This document shows, piece after piece, positions 47,931 to 56,593 of a stretch of DNA of 64,000 nucleotides (within the stretch, counting starts at the first letter, position 1; every line of letters starts with the position of its first letter). The notes under the pieces were generated by a model that saw only the letters and a program-made list of their open reading frames with translations, was not told the DNA's origin and ran no database searches. Made by a program: the position numbers and the translations under genes. Source of the stretch: Sphingopyxis sp. GW247-27LB (GTDB taxonomy: Bacteria; Pseudomonadota; Alphaproteobacteria; Sphingomonadales; Sphingomonadaceae); contig NZ_NIWD01000009.1 of the NCBI RefSeq assembly GCF_002277025.1, positions 242,841-306,840 of the forward strand. The letters are read 5' to 3'.

Positions 47931-48755
47931 ATGGCCGAACAACGGGCATCAAGGGGCATGGAAAGGAACGGCGTCGCCATCGCGGTGGCGCTGCACGTCC
48001 TCGTCATCGGCCTGCTCTCGGTGCAATGGACCGCCGGCGACCGGCGCTTCGACAACCCGCCGATGGAGGTCGACCTGATCGCCGAGACCGCCGCGACCTC
48101 GACCGCTCCCGAGATCAGCGATCTGCCGCCCGCGGCGCGGCTGGGCGAGGAATATGCGACCGACATAGCGGCGCCCGAGCCCGTCCCCACGCCGCCGCTC
48201 CCCGAACCGGTGGCGGCGCCGACGCCGGCTCCATCGCCGAGGCAGGTGACACGCCCCAAGCCCGCCCCCCCCAAGAAGCAGCAACCGGCGCAGAAAGCAC
48301 AGCCCAAACCCTCGCCCAAGGCGACGCCGAAGCCCAAGGACAAACCGACGCGGCCGACCGGCCGGCTCGACGGCATCGCCGAGGGCCTGTCGCGATCACA
48401 GCCCAAGCAGTCGTCGAGCAAGGGCGCCCCGGCGGCGGCGACCGCCGCCGAGGTCAAACGCTCGATCGACGTCAGCATCAAGGCGGCGGTGGGGCCGCGC
48501 TGGAACAGCTGCCGCGTTTCGGGCATCGATGTCGACCAGCTCAAGACGGTGGTGAAATTCCGCCTGACCCGGTCGGGCGCGCTCGCGGGCTTCACGAGCG
48601 TCACCACCACCGGCGAGAACGACAGCAACACGTTCCAGATCAAGCGCCACCAGGAATGCGCAAAACGCGCGGTCGAACTCGCCGCCCCCTTCGATCTGCC
48701 AGCCGAAAATTATGATTTCTGGCAGAATTACACGCTCGATTTCATCAAGAGGTAA
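47931..48755 (+). CDS. tolA: TolA-like energy-transducing protein
   Basis: The 274-residue protein has an N-terminal membrane helix (VAIAVALHVLVIGLLSVQW), a Pro/Ala/Lys-rich periplasmic spacer (PAPPKKQQPAQKAQPKP), and a C-terminal TolA/TonB-like domain (about 175-270) with two cysteines (WNSCRV, HQECAK). The spacer is far shorter than the long helical TolA domain of E. coli. It sits 9 bases after tolR and before tolB, which fixes its role as the TolA of this system. Confidence 0.9.
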   Translation: MAEQRASRGMERNGVAIAVALHVLVIGLLSVQWTAGDRRFDNPPMEVDLIAETAATSTAPEISDLPPAARLGEEYATDIAAPEPVPTPPLPEPVAAPTPAPSPRQVTRPKPAPPKKQQPAQKAQPKPSPKATPKPKDKPTRPTGRLDGIAEGLSRSQPKQSSSKGAPAAATAAEVKRSIDVSIKAAVGPRWNSCRVSGIDVDQLKTVVKFRLTRSGALAGFTSVTTTGENDSNTFQIKRHQECAKRAVELAAPFDLPAENYDFWQNYTLDFIKR

Positions 48756-48760
48756 GAGAG

Positions 48761-50140
48761 ATGACCCTCCGCCCACTCAGCCTTTCGCTCGCGCTGCTGC
48801 TGACCGCCGCGCCGGTTTTCGCGCAGGAAACGGCCGCCCCCGCGGCGCCGACACCGCCTGCGGTCACCCAGACCGAACCCCGCGAGACGATCGAGGGCCA
48901 GCTCTCGCAGGACCGCACCGTCATCGCGGTTCCCGCGCTCGCGACCCCCGCGGTCGCGACCGTCGCGGGGCTTCGCACCGACAACCTCGGCCGCCAGATC
49001 GCCGAGGTGATCGCCGCCGACCTCGAGCGCAGCGGGCTTTACGCGCCGCTCGGCCCTGCCAGTGTCCGCGCGATCACCATGCCCGAGGTCACCGCGCCGC
49101 GCTTCGCCGACTGGAAGGCGCGCAATGCCGAGAATGTCGTCCACGGCTTCGTGCGGACCAGCGGCACCGGCGGGCTGATCGTCGGCTGCTATCTTTACGA
49201 TACCGCGCTCGGCAGCGAGCTGGTGCGCCAGGGTTTCGAGATCCAGCCGGGCGACTGGCGCCGCGCCGCGCACAAATGCGCCGACGCCATCTATTCGCGC
49301 CTGTCGGGCGAATCGCCCTTCTTCGACAGCCGCATCGCCTATATCGCCGAGAGCGGACCCAAGGGGAACCGCACCAAGCAGCTCGCGATCATGGATTCGG
49401 ACGGCGGCAACCACAAATTCATCACCAACGGCCAGGCGCTCGCGCTGAGCCCGCGCTTCTCGCCCGATTACAAGAAGATCGTCTATGTCAGCTATCTGGC
49501 TGATCGCGTCCGCGTCTTCATCTACAATGTCGATACGGGGTCGCAGAAGCTGGTGACCGAAAGCCGCAACGCGACCTTCGCGCCGCGCTGGTCGCCCGAT
49601 GGCCGCCAGATCCTCTTTTCGATGGCGGTCGGCGGCAACACCGACATCTATCGCATCTCGGCCGAGGGCGGGACGCCGGTACGGCTGACCAACACGCCCG
49701 GCATCGACGTCGGCGGCAGCTTCTCGCCCGACGGCAGGAAGATCGTGTTCGAAAGCGACCGGTCGGGCAGCCAGCAGCTCTATACGATGAACATCGACGG
49801 ATCGGGCCAGCAGCGGATCAGCTTCGGCGGCGGGCGCTACGCCACCCCCGAATGGTCGCCGCGCGGCGACCTGATCGCTTTCACCCGCATGGGCGGCGGC
49901 GAGTTCCGCATCGGCGTGATGACGCCCTCGGGCGGCGGCGTCCGCATGCTGACCAACAGCTGGCAGGACGAGGCGCCGACCTGGGCGCCGAACGGCCGCG
50001 TGATCCAGTTCTTCCGCACCACGGCGGGGCGCGACGGCAAGTCGAGCATCTGGCAGGTTGACCTGACCGGCGTGAACCTGCGCCGCCTGCCGACCCCGCG
50101 CGACGGATCGGACCCGAGCTGGGGCCCGATCCGGCCCTGA
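48761..50140 (+). CDS. tolB: TolB periplasmic beta-propeller
   Basis: The 459-residue periplasmic protein begins with a signal peptide (LSLSLALLLTAAPVFAQE). The N-terminal alpha/beta domain (RQIAEVIAADLERSGLYAPL) precedes a six-bladed propeller with repeated SPDG blades: FSPDYKKIVYVSYLADR, WSPDGRQILFSM, FSPDGRKIVFESDRSGSQQL, WSPRGDLIAFTRMG and WAPNGRVIQF. TolB binds Pal and is released by TolA. AAGAGAG precedes ATG 48761, five bases after tolA. Confidence 0.97.
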   Translation: MTLRPLSLSLALLLTAAPVFAQETAAPAAPTPPAVTQTEPRETIEGQLSQDRTVIAVPALATPAVATVAGLRTDNLGRQIAEVIAADLERSGLYAPLGPASVRAITMPEVTAPRFADWKARNAENVVHGFVRTSGTGGLIVGCYLYDTALGSELVRQGFEIQPGDWRRAAHKCADAIYSRLSGESPFFDSRIAYIAESGPKGNRTKQLAIMDSDGGNHKFITNGQALALSPRFSPDYKKIVYVSYLADRVRVFIYNVDTGSQKLVTESRNATFAPRWSPDGRQILFSMAVGGNTDIYRISAEGGTPVRLTNTPGIDVGGSFSPDGRKIVFESDRSGSQQLYTMNIDGSGQQRISFGGGRYATPEWSPRGDLIAFTRMGGGEFRIGVMTPSGGGVRMLTNSWQDEAPTWAPNGRVIQFFRTTAGRDGKSSIWQVDLTGVNLRRLPTPRDGSDPSWGPIRP

Positions 50141-50255
50141 CGCGGCGGAACCAAAGCGCCCCCCTAGGGTTCAAAAGGGGTTCCGTAATCACTTCAACCT
50201 AAGTTAACCTCGCCTCGTGCGGGATCAAATGCACAACAACAGAAGGACCGATACC

Positions 50256-50771
50256 ATGACGATACGCAAAACCACCGCCATGATCGCGGCCATCACCATG
50301 CTGGCAGTCGGCGCCTGCTCGAAAAAGGCGCCCGAAGTCCTGCCCCCGGCGCCCGAAGGCACCGACACCGGTTCCGCCGACAGCGGCATCGGCAACGCCG
50401 TGATCCCCGGATCGCAGCAGGACTTCGTCGCCAACGTCTCGTCGGACCGCGTGTTCTTCGATTACGACCAGTATAACGTCGATGCGGAGGACCAGGCGAC
50501 GCTGCAGAGCCAGGCGCAATGGCTGCAACGCAACCCCGCCGTCCGCGTCACGCTGGAGGGTCATGCGGATGAACGCGGCACCCGCGACTACAACCTCGCG
50601 CTCGGCGAGCGCCGCGCCAATGCCGCGAAGAACTACCTCGCCTCGCTCGGGATCGACCCGAGCCGCATCCAGGTCATCAGCTATGGCAAGGAACGTCCGG
50701 CCGAGCTCGGTTCGAACGAAGCCGCCTGGGCGAAGAACCGCCGTGCGGTGACGGTCGTCATCGGGCAGTAA
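50256..50771 (+). CDS. pal: Peptidoglycan-associated lipoprotein Pal
   Basis: The 171-residue lipoprotein has a lipobox (MLAVGACSKK) and an OmpA-like peptidoglycan-binding domain: VFFDYDQYNVDAEDQATLQ, then LEGHADERGTRDYNLALGER and RIQVISYGKERPAELG. Pal anchors the outer membrane to peptidoglycan and helps outer-membrane constriction at division. ATG 50256 is supported by AGAAGGA at 50241-50247. Its 3' end overlaps the convergent prepilin peptidase gene by 14 bases. Confidence 0.97.
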   Translation: MTIRKTTAMIAAITMLAVGACSKKAPEVLPPAPEGTDTGSADSGIGNAVIPGSQQDFVANVSSDRVFFDYDQYNVDAEDQATLQSQAQWLQRNPAVRVTLEGHADERGTRDYNLALGERRANAAKNYLASLGIDPSRIQVISYGKERPAELGSNEAAWAKNRRAVTVVIGQ

Positions 50772-51549
50772 GCGCCGCGAGCCACGGCCAGAGCGGCACC
50801 GCCGCGAAGGCTGCGGCGCACAGGAAAACACCGAAAGGGACCCGCCGCGATGCCAGCGGCGGGTCCCCTTTTCCTTGGGTGAGAAGCGCCCAGCCGACCC
50901 CGCCGAGGCTTGCGAGCAGCAGCAGCAGCGGCAGCGGCTGCCAGCCGAGCCAGGCGCCGATCGCGGCAACGAGCTTGGGGTCGCCGCCGCCCATGCCATC
51001 GTGCCCGCGCGCGCGGCGCCAGCCCCAGGCGACGAGCGCGAGAATCACCCCGCCAGCGAGCGCACCGATCCAGCGGTCGAGCAGCGCGGTGCCGAGCAAC
51101 GGACCTGCTAACGCCAGCCCGACAACCGCGAGCAGCCCATTGAGCCGATCGGGCAGCCACATATGGCGCGCATCGAGCAGCGCGAGCGGGAGCAGCAGCC
51201 AGCCGAACAGCGCCCAGAGCCAACCCGAAGTGCCCGGTATTACAGCTAACGCGAGCGCACCGATGAGCGCGGACGCGAGCTCGACGCGCCCGTGAAAGGG
51301 ATCGATCGGCGCATCGCACCGGCGGCAGCGGCCGCGTAGCCAGAGCGCCGACAGCAGCGGCACGAGATCGCGCGCGCCGAGCGGCGCGTCGCAGACGTCG
51401 CAGCGCGACCGCCCCGCAACCGAGCGCCCGGCGGGCCAGCGCAGCACGAGTGTCGCGATGAAGCTGCCGAGAATCGCGCCGATCAGCGCCGCGAGGGCGA
51501 TCCCCGCGCCGATCGGGAGCGCATTCAGGAACGCGGGACCCGCTTCCAC
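50758..51549 (-). CDS. gspO: Prepilin peptidase (A24 family) of the type II secretion system
   Basis: The enzyme cleaves the short leaders of the pseudopilins GspG-K and N-methylates them. The 263-residue membrane protein has the Cys4 cytoplasmic zinc motif (SRCDVCDAP and RGRCRRCDAP) and the two catalytic Asp residues, in LALLDARHMWLPDRL and in the GMGGGDPKLVAAIGAWLG motif (GxGDxK). Start is GTG 51549. It lies 102 bases after gspN, separated by a large inverted repeat, and ends inside the last bases of convergent pal. Confidence 0.94.
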   Translation of the reverse strand: MEAGPAFLNALPIGAGIALAALIGAILGSFIATLVLRWPAGRSVAGRSRCDVCDAPLGARDLVPLLSALWLRGRCRRCDAPIDPFHGRVELASALIGALALAVIPGTSGWLWALFGWLLLPLALLDARHMWLPDRLNGLLAVVGLALAGPLLGTALLDRWIGALAGGVILALVAWGWRRARGHDGMGGGDPKLVAAIGAWLGWQPLPLLLLLASLGGVGWALLTQGKGDPPLASRRVPFGVFLCAAAFAAVPLWPWLAALTAR

Positions 51550-51562
51550 GCCCTATCCTACC

Positions 51563-51634
51563 CCGTTCGCGTCGAGCGAAGTCGAGACGCCCCTCGATCC
51601 AGCATGGCGTCTCGACTTCGCTCGACGCGAACGG
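51563..51634. repeat. 28-bp perfect inverted repeat between gspN and gspO
   Basis: The arms 51563-51590 and 51607-51634 are perfect reverse complements over 28 bp (core gtcgagcgaagtcgagac and its complement), with a 16-base loop. The transcript would form a very stable hairpin between gspN and gspO. Such elements are common intergenic repeats in sphingomonads, from memory. It could attenuate or insulate gspO. Confidence 0.9.
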
Positions 51635-51651
51635 AAGAAAGAAGGCATGTC

Positions 51652-52371
51652 CTAGAAGCGGCCGCTGGTCGCGAGCCGGAAGCCGCCCTGTCCGGCCCGG
51701 AAGCCGAGCGCGACGAGCGCCGCCGCCATCGCGGGGTCGTCGTCGACGTTGATCGCGAACTCGGCCCGCCAAGCGCCGCTGCCGTCGAACGAGAGGATCA
51801 GCCGCTCCATTCCCGATTGGCTGGCGAGCGCCGCCTGCGCCCGCCCCTTCGCGCAGGACAGCGGGCCCGACAGGCCGCGCGACAGGTCGAGCCCCGCGAT
51901 CGGCGCCGCGACCGACAGTTGCAACCGCCCGCCCGCTTCGGCGCATTTCCCCGCCGCATCGAAGCGGACTGTCGCGCCCTCGAACCGCAAGGTGTCGACC
52001 GGGATCATGCCGAGGCCGCCCGACAGGCTGGTCACGCCATTGACCTCCGAAAGGCCGCGGGGATCGCTGCCGTGCAGCCGCCCCGCGAGCGCGCCGAGCC
52101 GCTCGTCGCCGCGCTCGAAGGCGAGTTCGGTTCGCCCGCTCAGCAGCGCGAGCGGCGACAGGCTGGCGTCGAGCGTGCCGAGCGGCAAGGCGCCCAGCCG
52201 CGCGTCGACGAGTTCGGACGACCAGACCGATCCGCGCACCGCGCGCGCGCTGAACCCGGCATCGGACGCGCCCGACAGGGCGAGCGCGAGCCGCATCGGA
52301 AAGGTCGCGGCGATCAGCAGCAGCGCGAACAGCGCCGCGGCGATGATCCAGCGCTTCGTGCCGCGCGTCAT
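51652..52371 (-). CDS. gspN: Type II secretion system protein GspN
   Basis: The 239-residue protein has one N-terminal membrane anchor (WIIAAALFALLLIAATFPM) and a periplasmic beta-rich domain (VRGSVWSSELVDARLGALPL, DTLRFEGATVRFDAAG) characteristic of GspN. GspN is an accessory subunit, absent from many systems, whose role is unclear. Its start overlaps the gspM stop by four bases. Confidence 0.88.
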   Translation of the reverse strand: MTRGTKRWIIAAALFALLLIAATFPMRLALALSGASDAGFSARAVRGSVWSSELVDARLGALPLGTLDASLSPLALLSGRTELAFERGDERLGALAGRLHGSDPRGLSEVNGVTSLSGGLGMIPVDTLRFEGATVRFDAAGKCAEAGGRLQLSVAAPIAGLDLSRGLSGPLSCAKGRAQAALASQSGMERLILSFDGSGAWRAEFAINVDDDPAMAAALVALGFRAGQGGFRLATSGRF

Positions 52372-52850
52372 TGGCCGCCCTTTCTGAGTTCGGCGGTCAT
52401 GCCGACCGTGCCGTCGGCGGCCGGCGTGATGGTGAGCTGGTCGACGACGAAGCCCTGCGTCTCGAGCGAAGCGAGCCAGTCGGTCAGCACCGGCGCCTTG
52501 GCCGTCGCGATCGCGATGGTCGCCTGCGCCGCGCCGCGCGCCTCGTTACGGTCGAGCGTCAGCCCGATCTCGCCCGCCGACTGCGCGAGATATTGGTCGA
52601 TCGCCACCGCGTCGACCGCCGTGGCGACCGATTTCGCGGGGCGCCGCGCGAGCAGGGCGACCTTGGCGGCGACGCGCCCCTCGCGCTCGATCGCGGCGCG
52701 GTGATCACCCTCCAGATCGGCGAAGGCGGCATAGGCCGGACGCCCGAGCGCCCACAGGAGCACGCCAAGCGCCAGCGCGCCCGCGATGCCGACCAGCCAG
52801 CGCTCGCGCAGCGACAGTCCCGTCCACCAGCTTTGCACCCGTTCCATCAT
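52368..52850 (-). CDS. gspM: Type II secretion system protein GspM
   Basis: A 160-residue inner-membrane protein: a short cytoplasmic segment (MMERVQSWWTGLSLRERW), one helix (LVGIAGALALGVLLWALG) and a ferredoxin-like periplasmic domain (APVLTDWLASLETQGFVVDQ). GspM partners GspL in the assembly platform. The sequence family is poorly conserved; the call rests on topology, length and position. It overlaps gspL and gspN by four bases each. Confidence 0.9.
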   Translation of the reverse strand: MMERVQSWWTGLSLRERWLVGIAGALALGVLLWALGRPAYAAFADLEGDHRAAIEREGRVAAKVALLARRPAKSVATAVDAVAIDQYLAQSAGEIGLTLDRNEARGAAQATIAIATAKAPVLTDWLASLETQGFVVDQLTITPAADGTVGMTAELRKGGQ

Positions 52851-53998
52851 GGCACCGCCCGGATCGTGATATTCGCCATCTGCTGCCCGTCGGCACCCGC
52901 CATCGGCTGCGCGGTGACGCGGTAGCCGCGCGTCTGGAGCGCGAGCAGCACCCGGTTGAGGTCCTCGACGCGCGGCGCCGCCAGCGACGTCGTCAGCGTG
53001 CCGTCGGTACGGTGCGACAGCGTCTTCAGCGTCACCCCCGGCGTATCCTGCATCGCGTCGTAGAGCGCCGACGCGGGCACCGAAAAGGCGAGCGGCCCGC
53101 CACCCGCCGCCGCGAGACGCCGGTCGAGCTCGGCTTCCGCCGCCTCGGCGTCGGGAGCGGCAACGCCCGCCTTCTTCGCCATCGCGACAACCGCCGCGTC
53201 GGCGCGCTGCGTGTCGGAACCGAGGCGGATCGCGTGGACGATCGGGATGGCGAGGCTGACCGCGACGAGCGCGAGCAGCAGCCGCTTTCCCCACAGGACC
53301 TGTGCGGGATCGACCGCCCAGCGCCGCTTCGGCTTCCACGCGCCACTGAGCAGGTCGAGCGGCGGCGCGGCGAGCGACAGCAGCAGCGCCTCGCGCATCC
53401 GTTCGGCATCGAGCGGCACGATGGTGCGTCCGGCGGCGATCAGCGTATCGAGTTGGGGGTCGGAGACATAAGCGCGGTCGTCGGTGCGGACGATCTGCTC
53501 GCGCCCCACCGCAGCGGTCCACAGCGTGTCGGGCTCGGGCGGCGGCACCATGGCGCCCGCCGGCACGATTGCCGCGGGGTCGAGACCACGCTCCTGCAGC
53601 CATTCGGTCCATATCCTCATCGCCGCGTGCGTCGTCACCGCGACCGGCACCGCCTGCCCCGCGGTCGCGGGTTGCCCCGCGGCGATGTGGAGGTCCGCGG
53701 GATCGCCGAGACAGTGTTTCAGCGCCTCGATCCGCGCCGCCGCCGCCGCCTGCGCCGGCGCGGCGTCGGGGAAATGATGCCAGCGGACCGGAACGTCGGC
53801 GGCCGGAGCAAGCGCGATCAGCCGATGGTCGCCGTTCGCCTCATCGCGCGGGTGCTCCCACGCGTCGACCCAGCCGTCGTCCTGTCCCGAATCAACGACG
53901 AGGCCGTCGTCGATTCGCAACCACGCGACGTCGGTCGCCGCCGAAGCGGCATCGAGCGCCGCGAGCGGCGGCAACCAGAGAATCAGCGTCGACGTCAT
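52847..53998 (-). CDS. gspL: Type II secretion system protein GspL
   Basis: The 383-residue protein has a cytoplasmic actin-like domain (1-240), which recruits GspE, a membrane helix (LLLALVAVSLAIPIVHAIRL) and a periplasmic ferredoxin-like domain (YDAMQDTPGVTLKTLSHR). ATG 53998 (MTSTLILWLPPLAALDA) is preferred to an upstream start overlapping gspK more deeply. It starts two bases before the gspK stop. Confidence 0.92.
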   Translation of the reverse strand: MTSTLILWLPPLAALDAASAATDVAWLRIDDGLVVDSGQDDGWVDAWEHPRDEANGDHRLIALAPAADVPVRWHHFPDAAPAQAAAAARIEALKHCLGDPADLHIAAGQPATAGQAVPVAVTTHAAMRIWTEWLQERGLDPAAIVPAGAMVPPPEPDTLWTAAVGREQIVRTDDRAYVSDPQLDTLIAAGRTIVPLDAERMREALLLSLAAPPLDLLSGAWKPKRRWAVDPAQVLWGKRLLLALVAVSLAIPIVHAIRLGSDTQRADAAVVAMAKKAGVAAPDAEAAEAELDRRLAAAGGGPLAFSVPASALYDAMQDTPGVTLKTLSHRTDGTLTTSLAAPRVEDLNRVLLALQTRGYRVTAQPMAGADGQQMANITIRAVP

Positions 53999-53999
53999 C

Positions 54000-55004
54000 T
54001 CAATCGCTTTCGCCCCAGTCGCGGCGCACGATCGCCGGGGGCGCGGCTCCGGCCGCCAGTGCGCCGCCCCAGGCATCGATGAGAGATTGTGCCGTCAAAT
54101 CCCCGTCCCCCATCGTCACATGCGTCGTCAGCGCGAGCCACCGGCTGGTCACGCCCGCCTGTTCGTCGACCCCGTTCGGCGGCTCGAACCGTTCGAGCGC
54201 GCGCGTCTGCCAGAATCGCACGCTGCTGCCATAGCCGCCGGCGGGCCGCGCGGCCAGCGCCGCCCGCGCGTCGGCGAGGCCGATTTCGCCGGGCATCAGC
54301 ATCGCGATCAACGGCGCCTGTTCGGGAGCGAGCGTATTGACGTTGAGCTTCACCGGATCGGCGACGGGCAAGGCACAGATCCACGGTTTCAGCCGCGCAT
54401 AGATTTTGGAGGTCACGCCGCGCACCGCGCGCCATTCGCTGACGTCGGCCATCATGCGGTTGGCGGGCAGATAACTCGCCTCCAACCCGCGATAGACGCC
54501 GTCCTCTGCGCCCAGCGGACCTTCGTTGCTGTCGCTGTCGATCCAGTCGGCGGTCGCGCCCGCGATCGATTCCGCCTCGCCGCGACCCACGCCGAGCAGC
54601 GCCATCAGCTCGGCGAACTGGCGAACAGTCACCGCGCGCTGGCTGAGCCGGCCGGGTGCCGCCTCGATGACCAGACTGTTGAGATTGAAGCAATTGTTCG
54701 CATCGGTGAGCCGCGCCGTCCCCTGCCCGCCCGGCAGCGGCAGAACGAAATCGCGCCCCAACCAGTCGCCCGCGAGCGTCAGCTTGGCGGGGTCGCGGGC
54801 GACGAGATCGGCAACGCGGCGCAGCGCGATCTGTTCGGCGGCGAAACTGTAGGCGCGGCCCTGGTCGACCGCGGCGGCGCTGCCCGCGATCCGCGTCGCG
54901 AGCGTCAGCCGGTCGAGCGCGGTCGCCGCGATCACCGCCATCACCGCGACGAGCAGCAGCACGCTGAGCAGCGCCGCGCCGCGTTCCTGGGATCCGCGCG
55001 TCAT
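54000..55004 (-). CDS. gspK: Type II secretion minor pseudopilin GspK
   Basis: GspK caps the pseudopilus with GspI and GspJ. The 334-residue product has a prepilin leader (MTRGSQERG) and a hydrophobic helix (AALLSVLLLVAVMAVIAATA) lacking the usual Glu at position +5, as is normal for GspK. The large alpha domain follows (DANNCFNLNSLV, VKLNVNTLAPEQAPLIAML). It overlaps gspJ by four bases. Confidence 0.94.
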   Translation of the reverse strand: MTRGSQERGAALLSVLLLVAVMAVIAATALDRLTLATRIAGSAAAVDQGRAYSFAAEQIALRRVADLVARDPAKLTLAGDWLGRDFVLPLPGGQGTARLTDANNCFNLNSLVIEAAPGRLSQRAVTVRQFAELMALLGVGRGEAESIAGATADWIDSDSNEGPLGAEDGVYRGLEASYLPANRMMADVSEWRAVRGVTSKIYARLKPWICALPVADPVKLNVNTLAPEQAPLIAMLMPGEIGLADARAALAARPAGGYGSSVRFWQTRALERFEPPNGVDEQAGVTSRWLALTTHVTMGDGDLTAQSLIDAWGGALAAGAAPPAIVRRDWGESD

Positions 55005-55729
55005 GGTGCCGGAACCTCGACGCCGGGGGGCGGAGGCGGGGTCGGCGCGGTGAGGAAGAGGAGGACCAGCGGCGCGCGGCCGGTGCGCGTCAGCCGCAGC
55101 TCGAGCGCGCGCGGCAGGCGATCGGCAAGCCCAGAATTCCACGTCTCGCTCCAGTTGCCGGCCTCGTCGCGATAGCGGATCGCGGCGCCGGTCACCTCGC
55201 CCGCCAGCCGGTCGCCGTCGCCGAGCGCGGTGCCGTCCAGCATCGGCTGCGTCGCGCGGCGCCACTCACCGCCGACGAGCGCATAGCCGACGCGCTCGAC
55301 CGCGGGGCGCGGCCCCGCATCGAGCGCGCTCGCGCCGCCGTGCACGAAGGCGAAGCCGGTCGCCGACCCGACGAAGGCGGGCACCTCCTCGCCCGAGGGG
55401 CCGCGCGTCGCGCGCGGCAGCGCCTGCGCCAAATCGTTCGCCATCACCGCGCGCAGCCGGTTGATCCCGCCCATCGCCTTCAATCGCCCCTGCACCGCAT
55501 CCTGCGTGTCGACGCTGCTGCGCAAAAGGCCGACGCCCATCGCCGCGATCGCCGCGAAGATCGACAGCGCCACGAGCATTTCGACGAGCGTGAAACCGCG
55601 CTGCCCGTCAGAGCAGCGCGCCCCGGCGGAAGCCGAGGCCTCCAGAGGCCGCGCGGACCGTCGCTTTGCAGCGCCCTGGACCCCGGCTTTCGCCGGGGAA
55701 CACGGGAATGGTAGCAGACGATGCCTCAT
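55001..55729 (-). CDS. gspJ: Type II secretion minor pseudopilin GspJ with enlarged leader
   Basis: The 242-residue product has the pseudopilin motif QRGFTLVEMLVALSIFAAIA and a beta-rich C-terminal domain (VERVGYALVGGEWRRATQ). The leader before the cleavage Gly is 45 residues from ATG 55729 (MRHRLLPFPC...), against 6-10 in typical homologues. Its DNA contains the repeat-like ccccggctttcgccgggg at 55681-55698, so the extra codons look like an in-frame repeat insertion. Cleavage should still restore a normal mature pseudopilin. It overlaps gspI and gspK by four bases. Confidence 0.92.
   Translation of the reverse strand: MRHRLLPFPCSPAKAGVQGAAKRRSARPLEASASAGARCSDGQRGFTLVEMLVALSIFAAIAAMGVGLLRSSVDTQDAVQGRLKAMGGINRLRAVMANDLAQALPRATRGPSGEEVPAFVGSATGFAFVHGGASALDAGPRPAVERVGYALVGGEWRRATQPMLDGTALGDGDRLAGEVTGAAIRYRDEAGNWSETWNSGLADRLPRALELRLTRTGRAPLVLLFLTAPTPPPPPGVEVPAP
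55678..55705. repeat. REP-like palindrome inside the gspJ leader
   Basis: ggaccccggctttcgccggg followed by gaacacgg contains the perfect palindromic arms ccccggc/gccgggg around tttc. Elements of this form are typical of intergenic sphingomonad DNA. Here it lies within codons that encode CSPAKAGVQG of the GspJ leader, in frame. Confidence 0.7.
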
Positions 55730-56100
55730 CGCGACGGCCGGATGATCGTCAGCACCGCCTGCCCGCGCCCGCGTTCGGGCCGCACGGCGAGGTCGATGCG
55801 CAGCAGGCTGTCGTCGGCGGTCTTCGCGACGCGCTGGTCGACCCGCCAGTTGCGGCCGCCGTTCGCGACGCGGCTGGTGCTCGCGCCGATCGTCGGCGGC
55901 GCGGGGTCGGTCCAAAGCTCGACCGCGCGGTTCTGCGCGACGATGCCCGCCATCGTGCTTTCGTCGAGATCGCCCGCGGTGCGCACCGCATAGGCGTCGA
56001 GCCGCACCAGCGTCAGCGCCGCGATGCTGATGATGCTCAGCGCAACGAGCATTTCGAGCAGGGTGAAGCCGCCTTCGCCCGCCGGGACGTCACGGACCAC
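55726..56100 (-). CDS. gspI: Type II secretion minor pseudopilin GspI
   Basis: The 124-residue product has a short leader and the motif EGGFTLLEMLVALSIISIAA with Glu at +5, followed by a small globular domain (QNRAVELWTDPAP). GspI starts minor pseudopilin assembly with GspJ and GspK. The start is GTG 56100, overlapping the gspH end by 11 bases. Confidence 0.93.
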   Translation of the reverse strand: MVRDVPAGEGGFTLLEMLVALSIISIAALTLVRLDAYAVRTAGDLDESTMAGIVAQNRAVELWTDPAPPTIGASTSRVANGGRNWRVDQRVAKTADDSLLRIDLAVRPERGRGQAVLTIIRPSR

Positions 56101-56593
56101 GGCTGACCTCCCCCGCCGCCGAGACGCGCACGACCTCGCGCGCGTCGCCGCCCGTCAGCACGACCGCCTGCGGCGTCGGGCTGGTGCCGACGCGGTCGAA
56201 GAGGATGCGCGTCACGCCCTCGCCGCTGGCTGCGATGAATCGCAGCCCGCCCGGCCAGTTCCGCTGTTCGAAGGCGCGGCCGGGGAGCGGCTGCCACGCG
56301 CCGCTCACCCGCCGCTCGAAACCATAGCCCGACGGCGCCAGATTGACCGCGACGCTGCGCCCCTCGATCACCGCGACGTCGCGCGCGGCGGCAAGGCGCG
56401 CGGCGAGCCGGTCGGCCTCGCCCCGCACGTCACGTTCCTCGCCCGGAATGGTGAGCACGACCGCAGCGGCCGCGAGCGCGAGGATCGAGAGCACGACCAT
56501 CAGTTCGACCAGCGTGAAGCCGTTCGCGCGCGGCTTGCCGTCACCGGGCCGTCCGGCCCTAGCGGTCTCCACCGTGGATGTCCGCATTGTCAT
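56090..56593 (-). CDS. gspH: Type II secretion minor pseudopilin GspH
   Basis: From ATG 56593 (MTMRTSTVETARAG) the product has 167 residues, with the pseudopilin motif RANGFTLVELMVVLSILALA and a GspH-like domain (LAAARDVAVIEGRSVAVNL). ATG 56587 is equally possible. The gene overlaps the gspG end by about 35 bases, which gives it a 25-residue basic leader. Confidence 0.92.
   Translation of the reverse strand: MTMRTSTVETARAGRPGDGKPRANGFTLVELMVVLSILALAAAAVVLTIPGEERDVRGEADRLAARLAAARDVAVIEGRSVAVNLAPSGYGFERRVSGAWQPLPGRAFEQRNWPGGLRFIAASGEGVTRILFDRVGTSPTPQAVVLTGGDAREVVRVSAAGEVSRGP

Noticed and set aside
50146-50185. CGGAACC/GGTTCCG inverted repeat between tolB and pal as a terminator
   Set aside because: The stem is 7 bp with a 26-base loop and no T-run, and tolB and pal normally share a transcript; too weak to call.
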